From Chloroflexota bacterium (GTDB lineage: Bacteria > Chloroflexota > Anaerolineae > UBA4142), in assembly GCA_023489485.1 (NCBI GenBank), contig JAMDCU010000139.1, forward strand, positions 2,937-44,443: DNA of 41,507 nucleotides, written 5' to 3'. The notes under the pieces were generated by a model that saw only the letters and a list, made by a program, of their open reading frames with translations, was not told where the DNA came from and did no database searches. Below are positions 17,612 to 25,046 of the stretch, piece after piece. The position numbers were made by a program, and so were the translations under genes. Within the stretch, counting starts at the first letter, position 1. Each line of letters opens with the position of its first letter.

Positions 17612-19090
17612 CTAGAGCGGGGGCCTGCGCGTGTGCCAGTCCGTGGCCTGCTCGTACGCGTGCGCAACCTGCAACACCCGCGCTTCGTCGAAGGCCTGCC
17701 CCATGATTTGCACACCCACCGGCAGGCCGTCGACCAAGCCGCACGGTATTGAAATCGCGGGGATGCCGGCCAGCGACTGCGCGAGGGTAAAGACATCGGC
17801 CAGGTACATCTGCAGAGGATCGTCCACCTTTTCGCCAATCTTGAAGGCGACGCTCGGCGTCGTCGGCGCTACGATCACGTCCACCTGCTTAAACGCCTGG
17901 TCAAAGTCCCGTTTGATGAGGGTGCGCACCTTTTGCGCCTTTAAATAGTAGGCATCGTAATAGCCTGCGCTGAGGGCATATGTGCCGAGCATGATGCGCC
18001 GTTTGACCTCCGCTCCAAAGCCCTCACCGCGAGTTTCTCGCATGACCGCCCACATCTCGTCCGTGGGACCCTCTTTTGCACGAAGGCCGTACTTGACGCC
18101 GTCGTAGCGTGCGAGGTTGGCAGAGGCTTCCGCCGGCGCGAGCAAGTAATACGCCGGGAGGGAGTAATCGGTGTGCGGCAGGCTCACCTCCTGGGTAATC
18201 GCCCCCAGGCTCTCCAGGACGCGAATGGCGGCGCGGACAGCGTCCTCGACTCCCTTTTGCATCCCTTCGATAAAGTATTCCTTTGGCACGCCCACCCGCA
18301 GCCCCTGCAAGGTCACCGGTCCGAGCGCGGCTACGTAGTCGGGCACCGGGAGATCGACGGAGGTCGCTTCCTTGGGATCGTGTCCCGCGAGGGTCCCGAG
18401 AATCAGCGCGGCATCCTGCACATCTTTTGTGATCGGCCCCACCTGGTCGAGGGATGAGGCAAAAGCAATAACCCCGTAGCGGGAGACTCGTCCATAGCTC
18501 GGGCGGAGGCCGACGACTCCGCACAGCGCGGCCGGTTGCCGCACGCTTCCCCCCGTATCCGTCCCGAGCGCGAAAATCGTCTCGTCCGCGGCGAGCGCGG
18601 CCGCGCTCCCGCCGCTCGAGCCGCCGGGCACTCGCGTCAGATCCCACGGATTGCAGGTTGGGAAAAAGGCCGAATTCTCCGTGGATGAACCCATCGCAAA
18701 CTCGTCGTTGTTCGTCTTACCAATGAGAACCGCGCCGGCGGCATGGAGGCGCTCCATGACCTCGGCGTTATAAGGCGGGACAAAGTTGTAGAGGATTTTC
18801 GAGCCGGCCGTCGTGAGAACTCCCTGCGTGCAGATCTCATCCTTGATGGCCATCGGAATCCCCAGCAAGCCCGGGGCGGAGGTGCCGGCGCGGCGGTGCT
18901 CTGCCCAGAGCGCGTCCGCGGCGCGTGCGCGCTCGAGGGCTTGTTCCGGAATCAGGGTGAGGAAAGCCTTGAGGCGAGCATCCACCGTGTCGATGCGGTC
19001 GAGCACTGCGCGGGTTAATTCAACCGAGCTGATTTCGCCTTTTTGAAGCAAACGATAGGCTTCATGGGCGGTCAAGCGGTTCAGGTCCAA
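17612..19090 (-). CDS. gatA: Asp-tRNA(Asn)/Glu-tRNA(Gln) amidotransferase subunit A
   Basis: The 492-aa amidase-signature enzyme releases ammonia from glutamine for transamidation of mischarged Glu-tRNA(Gln) or Asp-tRNA(Asn). The Ser-cisSer-Lys triad is visible: Lys in [11 protein letters not shown], the serines in [14 protein letters not shown] and [12 protein letters not shown]. The C-terminal [18 protein letters not shown] is also typical. TTG at 19090 is the likely start: AAGGA is just upstream and the frame opens 11 bases after the preceding glycosyltransferase gene. gatC is two genes upstream; gatB is not in the window. Confidence 0.96.
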   Translation of the reverse strand: MDLNRLTAHEAYRLLQKGEISSVELTRAVLDRIDTVDARLKAFLTLIPEQALERARAADALWAEHRRAGTSAPGLLGIPMAIKDEICTQGVLTTAGSKILYNFVPPYNAEVMERLHAAGAVLIGKTNNDEFAMGSSTENSAFFPTCNPWDLTRVPGGSSGGSAAALAADETIFALGTDTGGSVRQPAALCGVVGLRPSYGRVSRYGVIAFASSLDQVGPITKDVQDAALILGTLAGHDPKEATSVDLPVPDYVAALGPVTLQGLRVGVPKEYFIEGMQKGVEDAVRAAIRVLESLGAITQEVSLPHTDYSLPAYYLLAPAEASANLARYDGVKYGLRAKEGPTDEMWAVMRETRGEGFGAEVKRRIMLGTYALSAGYYDAYYLKAQKVRTLIKRDFDQAFKQVDVIVAPTTPSVAFKIGEKVDDPLQMYLADVFTLAQSLAGIPAISIPCGLVDGLPVGVQIMGQAFDEARVLQVAHAYEQATDWHTRRPPL

Positions 19091-19101
19091 GAGTCCTTTC
19101 G

Positions 19102-20220
19102 TCAGTCGCAGTGGGCCAACTCTCGATAGAGAGTGACCACGCGATCGATATTTGTCTCGAGCGAGTATTCTTCGACTGCGCGCTGGCGGGCACGCGTGGC
19201 CAGGTCGCGGCGAAACTCGGGATAATCCACCAACATCCGCAGTACGAGGGGGAGTTGTCCTTCGAGCGAATCCAAGTCGACGACGACGCCGGCGCCGCGC
19301 AGCGCCTCGGCATCCGCGCCGACGTTGGTGGCGACGACGGCAGTTCCAGTCGCCATCGCTTCGAGCATGGCGAGGGAGAGCCCTTCGATAGAGGAAGGGA
19401 GAACGAAAATATCCGCGGCCCGCAGAATTCGAATTCGCTCTCGCAGATCTCCGACAAAACCTCTCAGAATAATGCGGTGATCACCCGCGGCCTTCCGTCG
19501 CAAGCGGGAGAGGTCCATACCGCTGCCGACCACGACGAGCTTGTGGTCGCGCGGCAGATTGAGGCGCTGAAACGCGTTGAGCAAATCAGGCACGTTCTTC
19601 TCCGGGTCCAAACGCCCCATATAGGAAATCAGAATGGAAGCATTGATTTGTTCCTTATAGTCTGCCGCCCCCGGAGAAAATGTGACAATATCGACTCCGT
19701 TCGGAATCACCCGAACCCGCTCGGCCGAAACGCCGTACTTGATCAAGAGTGCGCGCTGATCTTCCGAAAAGACGATCACGGCATCATAATGCTTGAGGGA
19801 ACCGGAATAGACGCGGTAGAGGACACGCACGGCGCTCCCCCAAAAGGTTTCAGGGGGGCCGTAGGGAAAGTGAATCGTGGCGACGACGGGCACGCCCATT
19901 GCGTGGCAGATTTCCGGGAGGCTGAAATCCAGCTGGGAGAACGAGAGGGAGATGTGCGCAATGTCTATTCGTTCCTGCGCCAGTATCTCTTCGATCAGAG
20001 CACGTGCGCGGGGCGAGGAAATAACGGCGCGGTTCAAGATGTCAAAAGAGCCGATGTGGATGCCCTGCGGATCGCGAACCTGGCCGCGTTCCCGGCTGAT
20101 ATGGTAAAAGAAAAGGACGTTCTGGCCCCGCTGCCGCAGTCCGCGGATCATTTCGTGCGAATAGCTCACAATCCCATCGGCACGCGCCGACGCCACATGG
20201 CCGAACCACGCAATTCTCAT
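19102..20220 (-). CDS. GT4-family glycosyltransferase
   Basis: The 372-aa protein has the GT-B double Rossmann fold pattern. The N-terminal domain begins [17 protein letters not shown] and includes [12 protein letters not shown]. The C-terminal domain has [35 protein letters not shown] and the nucleotide-sugar motif [14 protein letters not shown] (E-x7-E). It would be a retaining cytoplasmic or membrane-associated transferase of a sugar to a lipid or glycan acceptor; donor and acceptor are unknown. It lies between gatC (9-base gap) and gatA (11-base gap) on the same strand, an unusual position for a sugar transferase. Confidence 0.9.
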   Translation of the reverse strand: MRIAWFGHVASARADGIVSYSHEMIRGLRQRGQNVLFFYHISRERGQVRDPQGIHIGSFDILNRAVISSPRARALIEEILAQERIDIAHISLSFSQLDFSLPEICHAMGVPVVATIHFPYGPPETFWGSAVRVLYRVYSGSLKHYDAVIVFSEDQRALLIKYGVSAERVRVIPNGVDIVTFSPGAADYKEQINASILISYMGRLDPEKNVPDLLNAFQRLNLPRDHKLVVVGSGMDLSRLRRKAAGDHRIILRGFVGDLRERIRILRAADIFVLPSSIEGLSLAMLEAMATGTAVVATNVGADAEALRGAGVVVDLDSLEGQLPLVLRMLVDYPEFRRDLATRARQRAVEEYSLETNIDRVVTLYRELAHCD

Positions 20221-20229
20221 CGTCGTCGG

Positions 20230-20526
20230 CTATTCCTTCAGAATGGCGCGCACCCGGAAGAATTCTCCCTTTTCGTCCGTATCCGGGGCATTCGCCAGCA
20301 CAGCCTCACGCGGCAGAGAGGGGGACACCACGTCCTCGCGCATGACGTTCGCGAGGGGCACTACGCTGGCCGTCGGGGGGATCGCTTCAGTGTCCAGTTC
20401 TTGCAGGCGCGCGGCATGGTCGAGGATGGCCGAAAGCTGCAGCTGCATCCGGTCGATCTCCGCATCCGTCAGCTCCAAGCGGGCGAGGTCGGCGATATGT
20501 TGCACTTGCGCACGCGAAAGCGGCAT
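20230..20526 (-). CDS. gatC: Asp-tRNA(Asn)/Glu-tRNA(Gln) amidotransferase subunit C
   Basis: The 98-aa protein matches GatC throughout: [23 protein letters not shown], then [34 protein letters not shown] and a C-terminal [12 protein letters not shown]. GatC clasps GatA and GatB. ATG 20526 is set by AAGGAGGAGGG immediately upstream; the frame stays open further upstream but without family similarity. First gene of the gatC-GT-gatA operon. Confidence 0.95.
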   Translation of the reverse strand: MPLSRAQVQHIADLARLELTDAEIDRMQLQLSAILDHAARLQELDTEAIPPTASVVPLANVMREDVVSPSLPREAVLANAPDTDEKGEFFRVRAILKE

Positions 20527-20554
20527 CCCTCCTCCTTGACGACGATTGGCCGTC

Positions 20555-20583
20555 ATTATAACACCCTCGCGCATCCGCCACAA
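20555..20583 (-). promoter_or_regulatory. promoter of gatC operon
   Basis: On the minus strand TTGTGG (20583-20578), a 17-base spacer and TATAAT (20560-20555), about 29 bases before the gatC ATG. It is divergent from the promoter of the Mut7-C gene. Confidence 0.65.
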
Positions 20584-20599
20584 ATGACCCTGCCCCGCG

Positions 20600-20628
20600 T
20601 CGACAGAAGTGTGATCGCGCATTATAAT
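20600..20628 (+). promoter_or_regulatory. leaderless promoter of the Mut7-C gene
   Basis: TCGACA (20600-20605), a 17-base spacer and TATAAT (20623-20628). Only 7 bases separate the -10 element from the ATG at 20636, so transcription should begin at or next to the start codon. No Shine-Dalgarno is present. Confidence 0.8.
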
Positions 20629-20635
20629 ATCGAAG

Positions 20636-21082
20636 ATGAAGTTTCTCGTCGATGCGATGTTGGGCAGACTCGCGACCTGGCTGCGCCTTCTCGGCTACGA
20701 TACAGTGTATTCGGCCAAGGCGAATGACCAGGAACTGGCCCGGCGCGCGCGTGCCGAGGACCGTATTTTGCTGACGCGTGATATTGAGTTGACGCGCCGC
20801 CGCGGGGTCCGGTGCGTGCGCATAGAATCGGAACAGGTCGAAGAGCAATTGGCGCAGGTATTTCGCGAACTGCATCTGCAGAGGGACGCGGTTTTTTCGC
20901 GGTGCCCGGCCTGTAACGCGCCCCTGCAGCTTTTGGACAGGCAGCAGGCGCAAGGTCGCGTGCCTCCTTACGTCTTTCTGACTCAGGAGCAGTTCCGTCG
21001 CTGCCCGCAGTGCGGCCGCGTCTATTGGCGAGGCACGCACTGGGCTCACATTCTTGCGAGTCTCCAAGACCTGGAGAACTAG
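20636..21082 (+). CDS. Mut7-C RNase-domain protein (PIN-like plus zinc ribbon)
   Basis: The 148-aa protein starts [22 protein letters not shown] and continues [15 protein letters not shown], with PIN-like acidic residues at VDAM and TRDIEL. The C-terminal half has two CPxC pairs (CPAC and CPQC), expected to bind one zinc. This is the domain pairing of the Mut7-C family (COG1656), proposed to be an RNase; the substrate is unknown. The message appears leaderless. The gene is divergent from gatC. Confidence 0.88.
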   Translation: MKFLVDAMLGRLATWLRLLGYDTVYSAKANDQELARRARAEDRILLTRDIELTRRRGVRCVRIESEQVEEQLAQVFRELHLQRDAVFSRCPACNAPLQLLDRQQAQGRVPPYVFLTQEQFRRCPQCGRVYWRGTHWAHILASLQDLEN

Positions 21083-21189
21083 CGTTGCGGCGGCGAGAGC
21101 CGGCGCACGCGTTGGTGAGACCCGGCGTACATTCTCCATATGGCATGCGCGAAACGGCGCAAGAACGGCATAACCCCGAGTTTTGATTA

Positions 21190-21218
21190 TTGCACCTGCA
21201 ACGAACATTTGGTATAAT
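21190..21218 (+). promoter_or_regulatory. promoter of the DUF4013 gene
   Basis: TTGCAC (21190-21195), a 17-base spacer and TATAAT (21213-21218), followed by a roughly 30-base leader with GGAG (21247-21250) before ATG 21257. The rest of the spacer 21083-21189 shows nothing recognisable. Confidence 0.8.
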
Positions 21219-21256
21219 TCGCCCGTACGTAATCCCAGCTCAACGCGGAGGCCAGC

Positions 21257-21997
21257 ATGGACATTGGGAAGTCGTTCACGTACGTTTTTGATGATCCCCA
21301 GTGGATTACCAAAGTGCTCATCGGTGGCGCGATTATCTTTGTAGGCGCTCTCTTCTTCTGGCTGCTCCTCATCCCTCTCCTAGTCGCTGTTGCCCTCGTA
21401 CTGGGATACACCCTCACAGCCACTCGAAATGTCGCTGAAGGCGCTCCAGTCCCCCTGCCTGCGTGGGGAGATATGGGCGCCTTGTTTATGAAAGGCCTGT
21501 ACGCTCTCATCGGCATCATTATCTACTTTTTGCCCGTCATCATTCTGGGTTGCTGCTTCGGAGTGATCACCGGACTTGCGGGCGGCTCCACAGGGACCGG
21601 AACGGAAAGCACCTCCAGCAGCTTGTCCGGTGTGGCTGGAATCGCGGCTCTCTGTCTGCAATGCATCATTGCCTTGTATTCATTCGTCGCCGGCGTGACT
21701 CTGTATGCGCCGCTCACCCGCTTTGCGATGAGCGAGAACCAACTTTCGGTCTTTTGGGACATACGAGGGAACCTGGATCTGATTTCAAAGAATGCGGGGC
21801 CCTACGTGATTGCACTGCTGGTCGCGTTCGTCGCATCGTTTATCGCCGAGTTCGGGATCATCCTCTGTGCAATCGGCCTCTTTTTCACCACGTTCTGGGC
21901 GCAGCTTGTGACCGCCAATCTGTTTGGCCAGTTTTGGCGACAAACCCAGGGGCCGGCCGCCCCGGTGGTCCCGGTTGCCCCGGTCACTCCGGCCTAG
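21257..21997 (+). CDS. DUF4013 membrane protein
   Basis: The 246-aa protein begins MDIGKSFTYVFDDPQWITKVLIGG, the typical DUF4013 opening, followed by the RNVAEGAPVPLPAWGDMG motif. About five to six hydrophobic segments follow, and the tail is Pro/Val-rich. DUF4013 proteins are common in Chloroflexota and Actinobacteria and have no known biochemical role. A clear promoter and GGAG ribosome binding site precede it. A very small membrane protein gene follows 81 bases later and may be co-transcribed. Confidence 0.85.
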   Translation: MDIGKSFTYVFDDPQWITKVLIGGAIIFVGALFFWLLLIPLLVAVALVLGYTLTATRNVAEGAPVPLPAWGDMGALFMKGLYALIGIIIYFLPVIILGCCFGVITGLAGGSTGTGTESTSSSLSGVAGIAALCLQCIIALYSFVAGVTLYAPLTRFAMSENQLSVFWDIRGNLDLISKNAGPYVIALLVAFVASFIAEFGIILCAIGLFFTTFWAQLVTANLFGQFWRQTQGPAAPVVPVAPVTPA

Positions 21998-22078
21998 CCT
22001 GACGATCATCAAATGAATACTCCACAAGCCAACGCAGAGCCCGCACCTGCAAACAATGTTGTTTCAAAGGAGACCGTG

Positions 22079-22240
22079 ATGCAACAGCCCACGAGCGTAT
22101 GGCACATTGCACTGGGCACGATGGTCGGGAATATCGGCTGCATGATTCTTAACGTTTTGCTCGCTTGCATCCTCGCTGCTCTTCTCTCTTTCGCCGGAGC
22201 GGGGTTCCTCAATCAAATTATGAGTCAGATTACCCGCTGA
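22079..22240 (+). CDS. 53-aa single-helix membrane miniprotein
   Basis: The start at ATG 22079 is chosen because AAGGAG (22067-22072) lies six bases upstream. The frame extends to 22013, but that earlier ATG has no ribosome binding site. The product has one or two hydrophobic helices (WHIALGTMVGNIGCMILNVLLACILAALLSFAGAGFL) and a short polar tail. I do not recognise a family. Its position after the DUF4013 gene suggests an accessory subunit, which is inference. Confidence 0.65.
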   Translation: MQQPTSVWHIALGTMVGNIGCMILNVLLACILAALLSFAGAGFLNQIMSQITR

Positions 22241-22241
22241 T

Positions 22242-22271
22242 TTGACCGATGCACCGAGGGGTGCGAATACT
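22242..22271 (+). promoter_or_regulatory. possible promoter of ssb
   Basis: TTGACC (22242-22247), an 18-base spacer and AATACT (22266-22271). The spacer contains a small hairpin GCACC-GAG-GGGTGC. The -10 match is only moderate. Confidence 0.4.
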
Positions 22272-22318
22272 AAAACCGGCGCTTTCGATTGTTACCCACG
22301 AGTACGGAAGGAGAAACC

Positions 22319-22756
22319 ATGTATCAGCGAATTGTTCTCGTCGGGAATCTCGGGCGCGATCCTGAAATGCGCTATACGCCCAACGGCACACCGGTCACCT
22401 CTTTCTCAGTGGCCACCAGTCGCCGCTACACCGCTTCTGACGGCCAGATGAAGGACGAGACTCTGTGGTTTCGCATCTCGGTCTGGGGGAAGCAGGCGGA
22501 AACGTGTAACCAATACCTCAGCAAAGGGCGCCAAGTCCTCGTCGAGGGCGCTCTTGTCGGCGATGAGAACGGCGGCCCGCGCGTCTGGGTCGGGCAGGAC
22601 GGTAAAGCGCGCGCCTCGTTCGAAGTGCGCGCCCAGACCGTTCGCTTTCTCGGTCGCCGCGAGGGCGCGGAGGTCGGTTCTGCCGCGCCCAGCTCCGGTG
22701 ATGTCCCGGCCGTGCCTGGGGGCGAACCGCAGAGCGAAGAGGAGCTGCCCTTTTAA
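22319..22756 (+). CDS. ssb: single-stranded DNA-binding protein
   Basis: The 145-aa protein has the SSB OB fold: YQRIVLVGNLGRDPEMRYTPNG, TSFSVATSRRY, ETLWFRISVWGKQAE and LSKGRQVLVEGAL. A flexible Pro/Gly linker ends in the acidic tip EEELPF, the peptide that recruits repair and replication partners. ATG 22319 follows GGAAGGAGAAACC; the frame begins ten codons earlier without a ribosome binding site. It precedes uvrC by a structured 281-base spacer. Confidence 0.95.
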   Translation: MYQRIVLVGNLGRDPEMRYTPNGTPVTSFSVATSRRYTASDGQMKDETLWFRISVWGKQAETCNQYLSKGRQVLVEGALVGDENGGPRVWVGQDGKARASFEVRAQTVRFLGRREGAEVGSAAPSSGDVPAVPGGEPQSEEELPF

Positions 22757-23023
22757 CTGATCTTTTCTCCAATTGTCCTCGTTCTTTTTGCCGTCCAAAA
22801 GTCACTGGTCGGCGGCCTCCCCATGGGCGCCGCCGGATCTAGGGTGCGCAAGGGTGCTCAATCGCCTTTGCGCATCCCCTTCGTCCTTGCATGCCAATGA
22901 AAGCACGACCCTCGGCCTCGGCATCGAGACACTCCCCGCACATCCAACAGCTCTCGTCGCATTAAAGGTGCACCGCCCAAGGGTTGGGCTCTTGGGAGAC
23001 CTCGGTCGCCTTGCGAGTGGTGG
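22757..23023 (+). other. 281-base ssb-uvrC spacer with several hairpins
   Basis: No protein gene is convincing here. At least three stems can be drawn: GGCGGC/GCCGCC (22811-22834), GGGTGCGCAA/TTGCGCATCC (22842-22878, one G-U) and CCCAAG/CTTGGG (22976-22996). I do not recognise an RNA family. Confidence 0.35.
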
Positions 23024-23029
23024 TATAAT
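23021..23029 (+). promoter_or_regulatory. extended -10 promoter of uvrC, leaderless geometry
   Basis: TGGTATAAT is an extended -10 element (TGnTATAAT) with no good -35 hexamer. Eight bases separate it from ATG 23038, and no Shine-Dalgarno is present, so the uvrC message should be leaderless or nearly so. Confidence 0.7.
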
Positions 23030-23037
23030 GTACGGAA

Positions 23038-24954
23038 ATGGAATCGAAAGCACGACCTGAAATTCAGCAAAAACTGGATACCTTGCCGACCAATCCCGGC
23101 GTCTACCTGATGAAGGATGACAAGGGCGAGGTCATTTATGTCGGCAAGGCAATCAATCTGCGCAACCGTGTCCGCTCCTATTTCCACGCGCCGAATGGCC
23201 ACGACATCAAGACCCTCCATCTCGTCGACCGCATCCGCGATATCGAATTCATCGTCACCGAATCGGAACTGGAAGCGCTTGTCCTTGAATGTAATCTCAT
23301 CAAGAGATGGAAGCCGCATTTCAATATCCGGCTCAAGGACGACAAGCGCTATCCTTACATCAAGGTCACCTGGCAAGAGCCCTTCCCCAAGGTCTTGTTG
23401 ACGCGGCGGATGGAGCATGACGGCGCCCGCTATTTTGGCCCATTTACGGCGGTGTGGGCTGTCCACGAGACGCTCGATACTCTGCGCAAGGTCTTTCCTT
23501 ATCTCACCTGCGATAGGGAGATCACCGGCCGCGACAAGCGGGCGTGCCTTTACTATGACATTGGTCTTTGCATGGCGCCCTGTATCGGCGTCTCCACCCG
23601 CGAAGAGTATCGCGCCATGATCGATCGCCTCTGCATGTTTCTGGAAGGCAGGACGGAGGAGGTTACGGCTGCCATCCGTGCGAGGCTCGACGAAGCGGTG
23701 GCTGCCCTCGAGTTCGAGCGCGCCGCCCGCTATCGAGACCAACTCCAGGCGCTCGCCCGAATCGCCGAGCACCAAAAGGTGGTTTCCGTCGCGACGACGG
23801 ACCAGGATGTGATTGCCTTTGCCCAGGATGATGGGGACGCGTGCGTCCAGGTCTTTTTCGTACGCGGCGGCAAGTTGCTCGGCCGTGAGTACTTTGTCCT
23901 TGAGGGGACGGAAGGAGAAAAGGCGGATCAGGTGCTCTCCTCCTTCATCAAACAGTTTTACGATGAAGCGGCCTACGTACCGCCCGAAATCCTCTTGCCG
24001 GAGGATCTGGACGAGGCACAGATCATCGAGGCTTGGCTCCAGAGTCGCAGGGGACAGACGGTCATGCTCCAGGTGCCGCGCAACGGCCAGGGCAGGGAAC
24101 TCGTCCAGATGGCGGAAGAGAATGCCCAGGCGACCCTCACAAGCCTGAAGGCGCAGTGGCTCGCGGATGAGACCAAACAGATGAGCGCCGTCGCCGAACT
24201 GCAGGAAGCGCTCGGCTTGGAGAATCCTCCCTTGCGCATGGAGTGCTATGATATTTCCAACACGCAGGGGACCAACTCCGTCGGGTCCATGGTCGTCTTT
24301 GAACGCGGCGCGGCGAAAAAGAGCGATTACCGCAAGTTCAAAATCAAGACCGTCGAGGGAGCCAACGACTTTGCCAGCTTGCAAGAGGTGCTCCGCCGCC
24401 GCTTTCGTCGCCTCGTTCAATTGGACCAGGCGGAGCCAGAGACAAGCCATGCGGAGAGCGTTGCCCCGTCGGGTCAAAAGAGCACAAGAGCACCAAGGTC
24501 TCCATCTGGCAAAGACGATGCCTGGAAGCGGATGCCGGATTTGGTGATCATCGATGGCGGCAAAGGGCAGCTGGGCGCGGCGCAAGAGGTCTTTGCGGAG
24601 TTGGGGATTGAAGGGGTTCACCTGATTAGCCTTGCCAAGCAGGAGGAAGAGGTCTTTTTGCCCGGACGCCTGGCATCTCTCCGGCTGAACCGCGCATCCG
24701 AAGCGCTCAAGCTCTTGCAGCGCGTCCGCGACGAGGCGCACCGCTTTGGCATCACTTACCATCGCAACTTGCGCGCCAAGCGCGGGCTCGCCTCCCAGCT
24801 CGATTCCATTCCCGGGATCGGCCCGCGCCGCCGCCGCGCCCTCCTCGCTCATTTTGGCTCGCTCGACAAGATTCGCGAGGCCTCGGTTGAAGAACTCGCC
24901 ACCGTCGAAGGCATGTCCCGTTCCGCCGCCAAGAAACTGAAAGAACAGCTCTAA
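23038..24954 (+). CDS. uvrC: excinuclease ABC subunit C
   Basis: The 638-aa protein has all UvrC parts. The GIY-YIG nuclease is at about 15-95 (NPGVYLMKDDKGEVIYVGKAINL), the UVR motif at about 205-240, the RNase H-like nuclease at about 370-540 (ECYDISNTQGTNSVGSMVVF, LVIIDGGKGQL), and the C-terminal HhH pair at 575-638 (IPGIGPRRRRALLAHFG, VEGMSRSAAKKL). It makes both incisions in nucleotide excision repair. An extra stretch of about 30 residues (about 467-497, ending near SPSGKDDAWKR) sits inside the second nuclease before LVIIDGGKGQL and is encoded partly by an AAGAGCACAAGAGCACC repeat. Confidence 0.96.
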   Translation: MESKARPEIQQKLDTLPTNPGVYLMKDDKGEVIYVGKAINLRNRVRSYFHAPNGHDIKTLHLVDRIRDIEFIVTESELEALVLECNLIKRWKPHFNIRLKDDKRYPYIKVTWQEPFPKVLLTRRMEHDGARYFGPFTAVWAVHETLDTLRKVFPYLTCDREITGRDKRACLYYDIGLCMAPCIGVSTREEYRAMIDRLCMFLEGRTEEVTAAIRARLDEAVAALEFERAARYRDQLQALARIAEHQKVVSVATTDQDVIAFAQDDGDACVQVFFVRGGKLLGREYFVLEGTEGEKADQVLSSFIKQFYDEAAYVPPEILLPEDLDEAQIIEAWLQSRRGQTVMLQVPRNGQGRELVQMAEENAQATLTSLKAQWLADETKQMSAVAELQEALGLENPPLRMECYDISNTQGTNSVGSMVVFERGAAKKSDYRKFKIKTVEGANDFASLQEVLRRRFRRLVQLDQAEPETSHAESVAPSGQKSTRAPRSPSGKDDAWKRMPDLVIIDGGKGQLGAAQEVFAELGIEGVHLISLAKQEEEVFLPGRLASLRLNRASEALKLLQRVRDEAHRFGITYHRNLRAKRGLASQLDSIPGIGPRRRRALLAHFGSLDKIREASVEELATVEGMSRSAAKKLKEQL

Positions 24955-24962
24955 GAATTGCT

Positions 24963-25034
24963 AATTGCAGATTTCAGATTGCGGATTGGGGCGCCAAATG
25001 GTCGGGGAATTTCTGCAATCTGAATTCTGCAATC
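24963..25034. repeat. AATCTGAAAT-type inverted repeat between uvrC and the cNMP gene
   Basis: AATTGCAGATTTCAGATTGC (24963-24982) matches the reverse complement of 25015-25034 at 18 of 20 positions. The arms use the same ATTTCAGATT word as the repeats inside the LuxR gene at 2725-2872, and flank 32 bases. It may act as a hairpin, but has no terminator-like T-run. Confidence 0.75.
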
Positions 25035-25046
25035 TGAAATGGATCC

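Noticed and set aside
19111-20727. 538-residue plus-strand open frame across the glycosyltransferase and gatC
   Set aside because: It lies antisense to two well-supported genes and its composition (His/Arg/Gly/Asp-rich) is typical of a GC-rich shadow frame.
22858-24852. 664-residue minus-strand open frame opposite uvrC
   Set aside because: UvrC on the plus strand carries all family motifs; the antisense frame has none.
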